Shown here one piece after another: positions 1 through 9,245 of a DNA stretch of 64,000 bases. The notes under the pieces were generated by a model that was given only the letters and a program-made list of their open reading frames with translations, was not told the DNA's origin and searched no databases. Made by a program: the position numbers and the translations under genes. Numbering within the stretch: the first letter of the stretch is position 1; each line of letters starts with the position of its first letter. Where the stretch lies: the NCBI RefSeq assembly GCF_000974365.1, contig NZ_BAZW01000001.1, positions 1-64,000 of the forward strand. The letters run 5' to 3'. Source of the stretch: Geofilum rubicundum JCM 15548. Lineage in GTDB: Bacteria; Bacteroidota; Bacteroidia; Bacteroidales; Marinilabiliaceae.

Positions 1-163
1 TCCCCGCCCTTCACACCCCATCAACCCATCCCGCTTCGCCTTCCCTTCCATAATCAAAAAAATGGATGTATTTTTACAGCCTCAAAGCCGTTAACCGAAT
101 AATTGGGCCCATCCATTGGTGGTCGATCAAGTGAAAGGCGAAGTATAAATGATTTTTTGTATG

Positions 164-1768
164 ATGAAAAAGCACTTGCTTTATATGTTTCTGCTGGTCG
201 GTTTAGTGGCGCAGGCCCAGCAAAAGATGGAAATCCATGGAGGCGTGTCGGCAGAGGCCATGGCAGCAGACGGTGACCTTTTGCCCTTGTGGCTCTATGC
301 TCGTCAGCAGGGCCGTTGGGGCCTGGATGCTGATGCGCAGTTTTTGGGCAGGGGCTTCGTTGGGGCGCATTATGCCCCTGGTGAGCGCCTGAGTGTGTCG
401 CTGAAGGCCGAAGCCAATTACAACAGGGCGGTGACCGATTTTTACCTGCACAGTTACGCTTTGGATGTGCGCTGGCAGGCCTTGGGATTGCGCGTGGGGC
501 GCCACCTTTTTGATCCGGTTTTTGAAAAAGGGTACAGGGGACATGGTTCTTATCTGTTTGGTGATAATGCCCGACCAGTAGATCGGATCACAGTGGGGAT
601 TCCGGATTACACCAGCTTGCCCGGGTTTTTTAATCGAATTGAAATAAAGGGGGAAGTGAGTCATGGCTGGCTGAACGATGAGCGTGCCGGTGCAGCTAAG
701 TTTCATAAAGAGGTTTTGTTGCACGAGAAATATGCTTATGTGCGTTGGGATGGCGGACGATGGAAACCCTATGTCGGACTAAATCATTCTGCTTTTATGG
801 GAGGATATAATTCCAGGGGGGACCAAATCCCCATTGATTATTGGCGGTCCATTCTGGCCAAGGGCTCAGAAAAAATTGGTGGAGGAGATGCCACCAATGC
901 CGGAGGGGCGCATATGGGGTTGTTCGATTTTGGGGTTTATTTGGAAAGTGAGGCGGGAAGGTTTCGCTTTTATTACCAGGCCCCTTTTTCCGACGGATCG
1001 GGCATGCGACTGTTGGCCAGAAATCTGGACCAGATTGTAGGGGTATCCTGGAAGCCCTCTGGACATCGTTTTCTTCACAATTTGACGCTTGAATGGATTC
1101 ATACGGCTCATCAATCGGGCAACGGTATGCCCGATGCCCGGGTGACCCATGAAAATGGAGATCAGCAGTTGATCGTCTCTTTTCAATTGGAGGATCCCGA
1201 CTACCGGGAGGCCTTGATGACCCGCTTGGGTGTGGCTGATCCCGGGAGTTATTCCAAGGATGAGGTGACGAATTATTTACAGGACCATTTCAATAACGGG
1301 AATCGCTTTGGTGGCCGGGATGGTTATATGAGCAACGGGGTGTATCCGGCCGGATGGACGCATTACGGCATGGTAATGGGTTCACCGCTCAATTTGACAT
1401 CCGATCAGCTGGCCCCCTTAAATGCCTCTTTGGGTAATTATGACCGTAACCTTATTGTGAACGATCGATATAAGGCCCTACATGTGGGGGCTGACGGACA
1501 AGTGGTGCCGGGTTTAAGGTGGCAGGCGATGGTGACTTTTACCCGGAATTATGGGTCCTATTTTCAACAGTATCCAGGTCGTTACTCCTGGGACGAGACA
1601 CCGGACTATTTCTTTAAGGGAGGACGGAGTCAGTTCTATTCCCGTTTGGGTTTTGGGTGGCGGTTGCCGACGGAGCAAAGTCTCGAATTGAAGGGGGTTT
1701 TGGGTCTGGATGCGGGAGCGTTGAATAAATCTGTTGGGGGACGGTTGGGTCTGGTTTGGTTGTTTTGA
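164..1768 (+). CDS. Capsule assembly Wzi-family outer-membrane protein
   Basis: Predicted outer-membrane beta-barrel of the Caps_assemb_Wzi type, which helps hold capsular or exopolysaccharide at the cell surface. A classical signal peptide is visible from the chosen ATG (MKKHLLYMFLLVGLVAQAQ), so that start is preferred over ATGs 3 and 15 bases upstream. The mature part is rich in alternating aromatic/polar strands, has family-like segments such as FDPVFEKGYRGHGSY and EKYAYVRWDGGRWKPYVGLNH, and ends in an aromatic residue (GLVWLF), as is usual for barrels inserted by BamA. About 535 residues fits the family. The next gene on the same strand is an initiating sugar transferase, which supports a polysaccharide role. 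Family assignment is by sequence character only. Confidence 0.8.
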   Translation: MKKHLLYMFLLVGLVAQAQQKMEIHGGVSAEAMAADGDLLPLWLYARQQGRWGLDADAQFLGRGFVGAHYAPGERLSVSLKAEANYNRAVTDFYLHSYALDVRWQALGLRVGRHLFDPVFEKGYRGHGSYLFGDNARPVDRITVGIPDYTSLPGFFNRIEIKGEVSHGWLNDERAGAAKFHKEVLLHEKYAYVRWDGGRWKPYVGLNHSAFMGGYNSRGDQIPIDYWRSILAKGSEKIGGGDATNAGGAHMGLFDFGVYLESEAGRFRFYYQAPFSDGSGMRLLARNLDQIVGVSWKPSGHRFLHNLTLEWIHTAHQSGNGMPDARVTHENGDQQLIVSFQLEDPDYREALMTRLGVADPGSYSKDEVTNYLQDHFNNGNRFGGRDGYMSNGVYPAGWTHYGMVMGSPLNLTSDQLAPLNASLGNYDRNLIVNDRYKALHVGADGQVVPGLRWQAMVTFTRNYGSYFQQYPGRYSWDETPDYFFKGGRSQFYSRLGFGWRLPTEQSLELKGVLGLDAGALNKSVGGRLGLVWLF

Positions 1769-1814
1769 TTTTCAGCGGTTTAGCTTTTAAAGTGAGACCT
1801 GTCAGAAAAATCAT

Positions 1815-1844
1815 TGGAAAAGAATTTTCATTAGATTATCTTCG
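1815..1844 (+). promoter_or_regulatory. Bacteroidota-type promoter for the sugar transferase
   Basis: TTG at 1815-1817 and TATCTTCG at 1837-1844 are 19 bases apart, close to the Bacteroidota -33/-7 consensus (TTTG, TAnnTTTG). It lies 20 bases before the start codon. Confidence 0.5.
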
Positions 1845-1864
1845 TACCACTAAACGGAACAGAA

Positions 1865-3259
1865 ATGCTTAAGGAGAAAGCGCGGGCGATTAACACTGTC
1901 CTAACCATGGTGGATGTAATCCTTGCCATTATTAGTTTTAATCTGGCCCTTTTTATTGAGTTTGGCAGGATTTCAGTATTGCACCATAAGGATAGTGTTA
2001 TCCTTCAGTTACTGATCGTTATTTATTGGACCTTGTTGTCCAATGGACTGGGAACCAATATTATGTACCGGTCCAGGCCCTATTCAATGGTGCTTTTCAA
2101 CTGTCTGGGACTGTCTGTTGTAGGTACCCTCTTTTTGGTTATTTCTGCCTGGGCCTTTAATCTTTTCTACTTGGGGATTCAGTTGTTTGGTGTATTTGTT
2201 GTTTTGAATCTCATCTTTACTTTTAGCTTTAAGACCCTGGTTTATCAATTTCTTAAAAAAGCCAGAAAAAAGGGTCTCAATTATCTGAATATGGTCATCA
2301 TTGGCGATCATACCGCCAATGCCTTTGTCCGGCAGTTGGTTAAGCACCCGGAATGGGGGTACCGCATTACCGCCGTGATAGGTGATGCTGCACTGGAGAA
2401 GGATTGTGCAGATGTGGCGCCTTTGCTGCCTGCGAATACGGATATCGAACAATTACTGCGGGATAAAACCGTTGATGAAATTATTATTTGTAAAGAAGAT
2501 ATCAACCCCCATCAACTGGAGTCTCTGGTCCAGATTTGCTCTGAAGTCGGTGTGGTTTTTCGCATGTATTCCCCTTTCTTTAATATGTTGGCCAACAAGA
2601 CCCACATGCATTATTTCGGCACAACTCCTTTGCTGACCATCTCGAATACACCAATGAACTATCTGGCACTGAAAGCCAAGCATTTTTTTGATGCTGTGTT
2701 TTCGGGTCTGGTTTTGATAGGCTTGTCGCCCGTGTTTTTAGGCATTGCTTTGGCCATTAAGCTGGATTCCAAAGGGCCTGTGTTTTTTAGTCAGAAACGC
2801 GTCGGTTTGCGGGGCAGGCGGTTTCAGGTGCTGAAATTCCGGACCATGGTCGTCAATGCGGAGGAACTCAGACAGCAATTGTTGGAAAGGAATGAAATGG
2901 ATGGGCCGGTTTTTAAGATCGCGGATGATCCAAGAATCACCAGAGTCGGTCGCTTTCTGCGAAAAACCAGTCTGGATGAGTTGCCCCAGTTCTTCAATGT
3001 GCTGATGGGGGAAATGTCGGTGGTGGGACCGCGTCCGCCACTTCCGGATGAAGTCCGCGTATATGAGCGCTGGCAATTGCGTCGCCTGTCCATGAAGCCC
3101 GGAATTACCTGCATCTGGCAAGTCTCAGGCCGCAATGACATTCCCTTTGAAGAGTGGATGAAAATGGATTTGGAGTACATTGACAACTGGTCGCTTAAAC
3201 TCGATTTTGTGCTCTTTTTGAAAACCATCAGAACCATGTTAAGAGGGGATGGCCGTTAA
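1865..3259 (+). CDS. Undecaprenyl-phosphate sugar phosphotransferase (WcaJ-like)
   Basis: Polyisoprenyl-phosphate hexose-1-phosphate transferase. It moves a sugar-1-phosphate from a nucleotide sugar to undecaprenyl phosphate, the first membrane step of exopolysaccharide or capsule synthesis. Order of parts: four N-terminal membrane helices (residues about 10-130), a Rossmann-like CoA_binding_3 region starting NMVIIGDHTANAFV, a re-entrant hydrophobic helix (FFDAVFSGLVLIGLSPVFL) and the catalytic Bac_transf domain. The last contains GPVFFSQKRVG, FQVLKFRTM, LRKTSLDELPQFFNVL and MSVVGPRPPLPDE, the expected conserved set including the Asp-Glu pair. The 464-residue length is normal for this five-helix type. 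The sugar specificity cannot be read from sequence. It follows the Wzi-like gene and has its own promoter. Confidence 0.92.
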   Translation: MLKEKARAINTVLTMVDVILAIISFNLALFIEFGRISVLHHKDSVILQLLIVIYWTLLSNGLGTNIMYRSRPYSMVLFNCLGLSVVGTLFLVISAWAFNLFYLGIQLFGVFVVLNLIFTFSFKTLVYQFLKKARKKGLNYLNMVIIGDHTANAFVRQLVKHPEWGYRITAVIGDAALEKDCADVAPLLPANTDIEQLLRDKTVDEIIICKEDINPHQLESLVQICSEVGVVFRMYSPFFNMLANKTHMHYFGTTPLLTISNTPMNYLALKAKHFFDAVFSGLVLIGLSPVFLGIALAIKLDSKGPVFFSQKRVGLRGRRFQVLKFRTMVVNAEELRQQLLERNEMDGPVFKIADDPRITRVGRFLRKTSLDELPQFFNVLMGEMSVVGPRPPLPDEVRVYERWQLRRLSMKPGITCIWQVSGRNDIPFEEWMKMDLEYIDNWSLKLDFVLFLKTIRTMLRGDGR

Positions 3260-3318
3260 TGGATCGATGCGGGCCAATCAGGTACGGATTTTGTTGTCAT
3301 TTCTGATAAATAAATAAT

Positions 3319-4812
3319 TTGAAAAGGAAATTTGTAAGTATCGTATTTGTGATAGCCGTTCTGGTAGCACCGGCATGCGGTCGGTACCGGTTGCCGGATG
3401 GCTTTCCGGAGCCCGACGAGATGGCCACCATTCTGGCAGATATCCATGTGGTGGAAAGTACCATCACTTATTTGCCGGGGCATACCGGATCCAGAAGCAA
3501 AGAAATTCCCGGTAATTATAAATTTGTGCTTGAGAAGCACGGTTTAACCCCGGCTGAATTTGACACCATCAGGAAATGGTATGTGGAACACCCGGAATTA
3601 TACCAGGACGTTTACAGTAAGGTGATTGAACGCTTAAGTCAATTGGATGCGGACGTACGCATGCAAAATGAGCGGGAGAAAGAGTTGCGGGCGGAGGCGG
3701 AAAGACGGGCCCTTGAAGAGAAATTGCAAAACCTCTGGCAGGACTCCACGACCATTAGCTTAACGCCTGAAGATAGTGTGGTGAATGGCCATCCCTTTAG
3801 AATTGAGGTGGACACGCTGGCATTGACCGGTGAGCTTAAAATGAGTGCGGATTATCAGTTTATGCGGAAGGATCAAAGTCGTTCACCGCGCATGATGTTA
3901 TCTGCTTTTTACAATGACAGTGTGGCTGATACGGTGTATCAATGGATCGATCATTCATTTCAAAAGCAGACAGAGGAGTTGTTTTTAGCGCTCAAACAAG
4001 ATACAGCGCCCAAATATATCGACGGCTACTTATTGTTGAGGGATTCTTTGAATGCTGCTTCTGTTGAAATCAGTGCCATTCGCATTCAGGTGCTCGTTGA
4101 TACCTTAAGCACCCAAAAACCGGAAGCAGGGGGAAAGGATTCCGTGATTTTACTTGCTCCCGAGAGGTTCGGTAAGCCACTGAAAACCAGATTTGACATG
4201 GCACATTCCCGTTTGTTTACGGCCCATTATCTGTTGCAGAAAGATGGCACTTTGGGCCCCTGGCCCGTGGTGGAGATGTCGGATGATGGCAGGGTCTTGT
4301 CGGTGGAACTGCATCCGGAGGGCCTGAAGGAGCGACCAGGCATGCAGCTGCATGGCGGACTGCTGATGGCGGGATTGGTGGATGTGGGGTTCATGGATCC
4401 GTCTCTTGTCTATTCACAAAGAGTACTCAATCGTCATTTTGCTTTGGGTACCCTGTATTTGGGTCATATCTCCACCGATCCACTGCTTTATCCACCTCCT
4501 TTTTTTGTAAAGCCCCTGGAATACGTGGTGGATGCCTGGCCGTTTTTACCTAGAGACAAGGACAATTATCAAACGCCCCTGCTGGAAAGGATCCGAACCT
4601 ATTGCCGTAGCGTGCCGGGCGGTAACTGGCTGGAAATAATTGCTCAGGTGGCCGAATGGACCGCTCATCAAAGGGCTGATTTGAAAGACAAGGGTTTTGT
4701 TGAGCCCGGTAATCAATGTGGATTAATGGTGATAAAAAACCTGGATCTGAATACGATGATCATGTCCGAGGACCTGCAGGTAAAGTGGCTGTCGGTCCCT
4801 TCCTTAAAATAA
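3319..4812 (+). CDS. DUF4296 domain lipoprotein
   Basis: Predicted secreted lipoprotein of unknown function. The start is a TTG that gives MKRKFVSIVFVIAVLVAPAC, a signal sequence ending at a likely lipidated Cys. A DUF4296 domain follows (residues about 30-110: PDEMATILADIHVVES, then LEKHGLTPAEFDTIRKWY), a family found mainly in Bacteroidota. A charged helical stretch at about 115-140 (REKELRAEAERRALEEK) and a long C-terminal region of no recognised family complete the 497 residues. DUF4296 proteins are usually much shorter, so the long tail is unusual. It starts 59 bases after the sugar transferase and ends at a bidirectional hairpin shared with pgk. Confidence 0.75.
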   Translation: MKRKFVSIVFVIAVLVAPACGRYRLPDGFPEPDEMATILADIHVVESTITYLPGHTGSRSKEIPGNYKFVLEKHGLTPAEFDTIRKWYVEHPELYQDVYSKVIERLSQLDADVRMQNEREKELRAEAERRALEEKLQNLWQDSTTISLTPEDSVVNGHPFRIEVDTLALTGELKMSADYQFMRKDQSRSPRMMLSAFYNDSVADTVYQWIDHSFQKQTEELFLALKQDTAPKYIDGYLLLRDSLNAASVEISAIRIQVLVDTLSTQKPEAGGKDSVILLAPERFGKPLKTRFDMAHSRLFTAHYLLQKDGTLGPWPVVEMSDDGRVLSVELHPEGLKERPGMQLHGGLLMAGLVDVGFMDPSLVYSQRVLNRHFALGTLYLGHISTDPLLYPPPFFVKPLEYVVDAWPFLPRDKDNYQTPLLERIRTYCRSVPGGNWLEIIAQVAEWTAHQRADLKDKGFVEPGNQCGLMVIKNLDLNTMIMSEDLQVKWLSVPSLK

Positions 4813-4841
4813 AGAGGGACGTCATGGCTGACATCCCTCTT
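4812..4841. terminator. Bidirectional hairpin terminator between DUF4296 gene and pgk
   Basis: Stem AAGAGGGA/TCCCTCTT plus GTCA/TGAC with one mismatch and a TGGC loop. It is followed on the plus strand by AAAGTTGTTTTT and on the minus strand by a U-rich stretch (TTTATTTTAAGG), so it can serve both convergent genes. Confidence 0.7.
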
Positions 4842-4900
4842 AAAGTTGTTTTTGATGCTATTTTCGTGAATGACGGTTTCAAAAACGAGAATAGCCCTCT

Positions 4901-4918
4901 GTCCCGGTTTTACGGGAC
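4901..4918. terminator. Small hairpin downstream of pgk
   Basis: A 6-bp stem GTCCCG/CGGGAC with a GTTTTA loop lies 30 bases past the pgk stop. No good U-tract follows, so a role as terminator or RNA stabiliser is uncertain. Confidence 0.3.
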
Positions 4919-4947
4919 CGTCTTAGGCCTTTTCTTATAAAGACGAA

Positions 4948-6207
4948 TTAGCCACGGATGGCTTTGATACCCGGCAGGTCTTTGCCTTCAAGGTACTCCA
5001 GCAATGCACCACCGGCTGTCGAGATGTAGCTCACACCATCGGCAAAACCAAATTGGTTCACACAAGCTACAGAGTCACCTCCGCCAATAAGTGAGAAGGC
5101 ACCTTTTTCAGTGGCTGTGACAATGGCCTGACCAACGGCTTTAGAGCCGGCAGCAAATTTTTCCATTTCAAAAACACCCACAGGACCATTCCAAAGGATG
5201 GTGGCTGAGTTTTCAATCACTTCCTGGAAAGTCTTAATCGACTCCGGTCCGGCATCCAGTCCCAACCATCCGTCTGGAATATTGTCGGCCGCACAAACCT
5301 GCGTATTGGCATCGTTGCTGAATTTGTCACCCGCTACGACATCGGTGGCCATGTAGAGGGTCACCCCTTTTTCAGCTGCTTTTTTCTCCAGGTCTTTGGC
5401 CAGTTCCAGGTACTCATCCTCGCAAAGAGAACTACCAATTTGTCCGCCGCGTGCTTTCAGGAAGGTGAAAGTCATGCCACCGCCCAAAATCAGATTGTCC
5501 ACTGAGTCGAGCAGGTTCTCGATGATGGTAATTTTTGAGGATACTTTGGCTCCACCCATAATGGCGGTGAAAGGACGCTTAGGCGCCTTCACTACTTTGT
5601 CGAGACTGTTGACTTCACTTTCAATCAGAAAGCCGAACATTTTACTGTCCGCATCAAAATAGTCCGCAATGATGGCTGTAGAGGCATGGGCACGGTGGGC
5701 CGTACCAAAAGCATCGTTCACATACACGTCGGCCAAATCAGCCAGTGACTGGGAAAATGCTTTTTGTTTTTCTTTCATTTCAGCTTTGGCCGCCTTCTTT
5801 TCTTCATCAGAAGCGTTATCTGCCAATTTGGGTTTGCCCTCTTCTTCCAGATAGAAACGAAGGTTTTCCAGTAATAACACCTGACCGGGTTTCAGAGATT
5901 CAGCTTTGGCTTTTACCGCTTCGCCTACACAGTCGCCGGCGAAGATCACCTCTGTGCCAATGGTCTTGGCCAGGTGAGTCTGGATGTGTTTCAATGAAAA
6001 GTCGGGATTGACTTTCCCTTTGGGACGTCCCAGGTGCGACATGATAATAGCAGAACCGCCATCCTTAAGAATCTTTTGGATGGTGGGCATGGCCGCACGG
6101 ATGCGGGTGTCGTCTGTGATTTCAAATTTGTCGTTGAGTGGCACGTTAAAGTCCACACGAACAATGGCTTTTTTGCCGGCAAAATTGTAGCCTTCGATTT
6201 TTGACAT
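4948..6207 (-). CDS. pgk: Phosphoglycerate kinase
   Basis: Cytoplasmic glycolytic enzyme that transfers phosphate from 1,3-bisphosphoglycerate to ADP. Visible signatures are [11 protein letters not shown] near the N terminus, SHLGRPKGK, the GGAKVSSKI hinge/nucleotide region and a C-terminal GGGDSVA glycine-rich motif. At 419 residues it is slightly longer than the usual 390-400. The extra length is a charged insert at about residues 127-150 ([15 protein letters not shown]), common in Bacteroidota versions. It is monocistronic, convergent with the DUF4296 gene and divergent from rnr, with its own promoter-like element just upstream. Confidence 0.98.
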   Translation of the reverse strand: MSKIEGYNFAGKKAIVRVDFNVPLNDKFEITDDTRIRAAMPTIQKILKDGGSAIIMSHLGRPKGKVNPDFSLKHIQTHLAKTIGTEVIFAGDCVGEAVKAKAESLKPGQVLLLENLRFYLEEEGKPKLADNASDEEKKAAKAEMKEKQKAFSQSLADLADVYVNDAFGTAHRAHASTAIIADYFDADSKMFGFLIESEVNSLDKVVKAPKRPFTAIMGGAKVSSKITIIENLLDSVDNLILGGGMTFTFLKARGGQIGSSLCEDEYLELAKDLEKKAAEKGVTLYMATDVVAGDKFSNDANTQVCAADNIPDGWLGLDAGPESIKTFQEVIENSATILWNGPVGVFEMEKFAAGSKAVGQAIVTATEKGAFSLIGGGDSVACVNQFGFADGVSYISTAGGALLEYLEGKDLPGIKAIRG

Positions 6208-6240
6208 ATTATTGTAGTTTATAGTGTTTTATTTGAAGCG

Positions 6241-6248
6241 TAAAGATA
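6241..6248 (-). promoter_or_regulatory. Probable -7 element for pgk
   Basis: On the minus strand the sequence reads TATCTTTA, one base off TAnnTTTG, about 35 bases before the pgk start. Confidence 0.4.
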
Positions 6249-6316
6249 CAAATTTTATGCGGTGGAACTAAATAAAACAGGGGGTAAGCCTGCTAAAAAA
6301 CCTTTTTAATTGTAAA

Positions 6317-6350
6317 TTGCCAAATGCCTGTGGTAATTTTGTTATCTTTG
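6317..6350 (+). promoter_or_regulatory. Promoter for rnr
   Basis: TTG (6317-6319) and a perfect TATCTTTG (6343-6350) lie 30 bases before the rnr start codon. Confidence 0.6.
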
Positions 6351-6379
6351 GTTAGAACCCTGGTTTAAATAGAAATAGT

Positions 6380-8548
6380 ATGACGCAAAAAGAAGGAAAA
6401 CGACCAAAGCGGTCTGAAATGTTGACAATGATTCAGGATGTTTTTTCAAACAATCCGAAGAAAACCTATAATTACAAGCAGATTGCTTCCATGATTGATG
6501 TGACCAAAAAAAGCGGACGTCAATTGGTGGAAGTATTGTTATATGAATTGATGGAAAGCGGTGTGTTGAGTGAAGTCTCATCGGGCAGATTCAAACTGCT
6601 GTCGAGGGGCGGCTCATACATTACCGGCAAAGTGGATATGACCGCCTCCGGTGCGGCCTATATTGTGCCGGACGATGGCGGCGATGATGTTTTTGTCGCT
6701 CAGGAGAATCTGAACACCGCCCTGCACGGAGACAGGGTTAAGGTGCTGCAGTTCGCCCGGAAAAGAAGGCGGCAGGGGGAAGGTGAAGTGGTGGAGATCA
6801 TCAAGCGGAAACGAGAGTTGTTTGTGGGAATTCTGGATGTGAGCGCCAATTTTGCTTTTCTGGTGGCCGATAACAAGGTCATCAATAATGATATTTTTAT
6901 ACCCAAAGATAAGCTCAAAGGGGCTAAGAACGGACAAAAGGCGGTGGCCCGAATTGTGGAGTGGCCCGCCAAAGCCAAAAATCCCGTGGGTGAGATTGTG
7001 GATGTGTTGGGCAATCTGGGCGATAATAATGCCGAGATGCACGCCATTCTGGCGGAGTTCAATCTGCCTTATGTCTATCCTGAGGAGGTCGTAGCAGCTG
7101 CAGAAAAAATTCCGGAAGCGATTCCTCAGGAGGAGATTGCAAGGCGGAAAGACTTCAGAGGCGTCACGACTTTTACCATTGATCCGGCGGATGCCAAAGA
7201 TTTCGATGATGCCCTGTCCATTCAAAAGTTGGGCGATGATCTTTGGGAGGTGGGCGTGCACATTGCGGATGTTACCTATTATGTGGACCCGGACTCGATC
7301 ATTGAAAAGGAAGGGTACGAACGGGCGACCTCTGTTTATTTGGTGGACCGGGTGGTGCCTATGTTGCCGGAGCGCTTGAGTAATTTCTTATGTTCGCTGC
7401 GCCCCAATGAGGACAAACTTTGTTTTTCAGTGGTTTTTCAAATCAGCGGTGATGGTCAGATTAAGGATTCCTGGGTGGGGCGTACCGTCATCAACTCTGA
7501 CAAAAGATTTGCCTACGAAGATGCCCAGGCCATTTTGGAGTCGGGCGAGGGAGAGCTGGCCGAAGAATTAAAGCTGATGAATGCCATGGCCAAAAATCTT
7601 CGCAACGCGCGCTTCAAAAAGGGCGCCATTAGTTTTGAACGCATAGAGGTCAAATTCGATATTGATGAAAATGGCAAACCTTTGGGCGTTTTCTTCAAGG
7701 AATCCAAGGATGCCAATAAGCTGATTGAGGAGTTTATGTTACTGGCCAATAAACGTGTGGCTGAGCTAATCGGCCTGAATCAGTTAGAAAAGAACAAGCG
7801 GAACGAGCCAAAAACCTTTATCTACCGGATTCATGATGAACCCAATCCGGATAAGTTAGAGACCTTCAGTAACTTTGTGCGCAAATTTGGTCTGGAAGCC
7901 CAACCGCAAGGCAAAGAAAGTATTAGTCAGGCCCTGAACCGCCTGCTGCACGACGTGCAGGGCAAAAAGGAACAGAACATTGTGGAGACGTTGGCGATTC
8001 GTACCATGGCCAAGGCGGTTTATTCAACGCATAACATTGGTCATTACGGTCTGGCTTTTAAGCATTACAGCCATTTTACCTCTCCCATTCGTCGTTACCC
8101 GGATATGATGGTTCACCGACTTTTGCAACACTATTTGGATGGTGGTAAGTCGGCCCCCGCCGATAAATACGAGGAAATGTGTGAACACAGTTCGGACATG
8201 GAGCAACGCGCCGCCGATGCCGAACGGGCCTCCATCAAATACAAGCAGGTCGAGTTTTTAAAGGAGCGCGAAGGCGAAGTGTTTGAAGGGGTTATTTCGG
8301 GCGTGAGTGAGTGGGGCCTGTACATTGAGTTGATAGAAAACAAGTGTGAAGGCATGGTGCCCATGCGGGAGCTGGACGATGATTTCTACCAGTTTGATGA
8401 AGATAATTACTGTTTGACAGGCAAGAAAACGCACAAGCGTTTTCAGCTGGGAGATGCACTTAAGATAAAGGTTGCCAGAGCCAACCTTGAGCGAAGACAG
8501 CTTGATTTTGTGCTGGCAGGAGACGATGATGATGCCTGGATGCGTTAA
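6380..8548 (+). CDS. rnr: Ribonuclease R
   Basis: Processive 3'-to-5' exoribonuclease of the RNB family, which degrades structured RNA. Order of domains: N-terminal winged helix (residues about 12-75), cold-shock OB folds (SYITGKVDMTASGAAYIV, then DNKVINNDIFIPKDKL), the RNB catalytic domain with its Asp cluster in FTIDPADAKDFDDALS, and a C-terminal S1 domain (FEGVISGVSEWGLYIELIEN). The 722 residues match the family. The start is the first ATG after a perfect promoter. It is a single-gene unit followed by the TetR gene, which has its own promoter-like element. Confidence 0.97.
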   Translation: MTQKEGKRPKRSEMLTMIQDVFSNNPKKTYNYKQIASMIDVTKKSGRQLVEVLLYELMESGVLSEVSSGRFKLLSRGGSYITGKVDMTASGAAYIVPDDGGDDVFVAQENLNTALHGDRVKVLQFARKRRRQGEGEVVEIIKRKRELFVGILDVSANFAFLVADNKVINNDIFIPKDKLKGAKNGQKAVARIVEWPAKAKNPVGEIVDVLGNLGDNNAEMHAILAEFNLPYVYPEEVVAAAEKIPEAIPQEEIARRKDFRGVTTFTIDPADAKDFDDALSIQKLGDDLWEVGVHIADVTYYVDPDSIIEKEGYERATSVYLVDRVVPMLPERLSNFLCSLRPNEDKLCFSVVFQISGDGQIKDSWVGRTVINSDKRFAYEDAQAILESGEGELAEELKLMNAMAKNLRNARFKKGAISFERIEVKFDIDENGKPLGVFFKESKDANKLIEEFMLLANKRVAELIGLNQLEKNKRNEPKTFIYRIHDEPNPDKLETFSNFVRKFGLEAQPQGKESISQALNRLLHDVQGKKEQNIVETLAIRTMAKAVYSTHNIGHYGLAFKHYSHFTSPIRRYPDMMVHRLLQHYLDGGKSAPADKYEEMCEHSSDMEQRAADAERASIKYKQVEFLKEREGEVFEGVISGVSEWGLYIELIENKCEGMVPMRELDDDFYQFDEDNYCLTGKKTHKRFQLGDALKIKVARANLERRQLDFVLAGDDDDAWMR

Positions 8549-8563
8549 TTTATGCGGGTCTAA

Positions 8564-8596
8564 TTGCAGGGCAATGAGAAACATTTTTTATTTTTG
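8564..8596 (+). promoter_or_regulatory. Promoter for the TetR-metA unit
   Basis: TTG (8564-8566) and TATTTTTG (8589-8596), spacing 22, lie about 28 bases before the TetR start. Confidence 0.5.
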
Positions 8597-8624
8597 TCTG
8601 TTATAAGAAATAAAAACAATATGT

Positions 8625-9233
8625 ATGAGTCTCGAAAATAGTTCACTTACGCCTTCACAGGACGCCAATCGCACTGCTATATTGGATGCATCCCGTGATC
8701 TTTTTGCCCGTTTTGGTTACAAAAAAACCACAATGGAGGACATTGCCATGGCTTTGCGAAAAGGAAAAAGTTCCCTTTATTACTATTTTAAGAATAAGGA
8801 AGAGATTTTTCAGGCCGTTATTGAGCTGGAGTCGGAATTGTTGCACAGTAAGCTTCAGGAGGTGGTTAAAACCGGCGGGGATGCTGCTCAAAAGTTGCGC
8901 AATTATGTAACCATCCGAATGGAGACCATCGGCCAACTGGAGAATTATCAAAAAGTTCTCAAGGAAGATCTGTATGGGGGCTATGATTTTCTGGGGTCTT
9001 ATAAACAAAAGGGCGACGAGCTGGAAGAGGGGCTTCTTAAAACGATCCTGGATGAAGGGGTTGCCACCCATGTTTTTCATGTAAAAAACACCAGGTTGGG
9101 GGCCATTGGGATTGTTACGGCACTTCGTGGTCTGGAAATTCCCCTTTTCAGGGGGTCTGCCAATGCTGAAGACCTGTCTCTTCAGCTCGATAATATTCTG
9201 AACATTCTCTTTTATGGCGTAATGAAGCGTTAA
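8625..9233 (+). CDS. TetR/AcrR-family transcriptional regulator
   Basis: One-component DNA-binding regulator. The N-terminal TetR helix-turn-helix is clear at residues 18-63: AILDASRDLFARFGYKKTTM, then IAMALRKGKSSLYYYFKNKE. The C-terminal ligand/dimer domain is not specific enough to name an effector. The 202-residue length is typical. Only 12 bases separate its stop from the metA start, so the two are probably co-transcribed. Regulation of metA or of itself is possible but not shown; no palindromic operator stands out in the short upstream gap. Confidence 0.9.
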   Translation: MSLENSSLTPSQDANRTAILDASRDLFARFGYKKTTMEDIAMALRKGKSSLYYYFKNKEEIFQAVIELESELLHSKLQEVVKTGGDAAQKLRNYVTIRMETIGQLENYQKVLKEDLYGGYDFLGSYKQKGDELEEGLLKTILDEGVATHVFHVKNTRLGAIGIVTALRGLEIPLFRGSANAEDLSLQLDNILNILFYGVMKR

Positions 9234-9245
9234 TGAATTGTTGAT

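Noticed and set aside
6614-7261. Minus-strand open frame opposite rnr
   Set aside because: Lies wholly within the RNase R gene, with no family features and no promoter.
9234-9245. Considered a SAM riboswitch before metA
   Set aside because: Only 12 bases separate the TetR stop from the metA start; there is no room for one.
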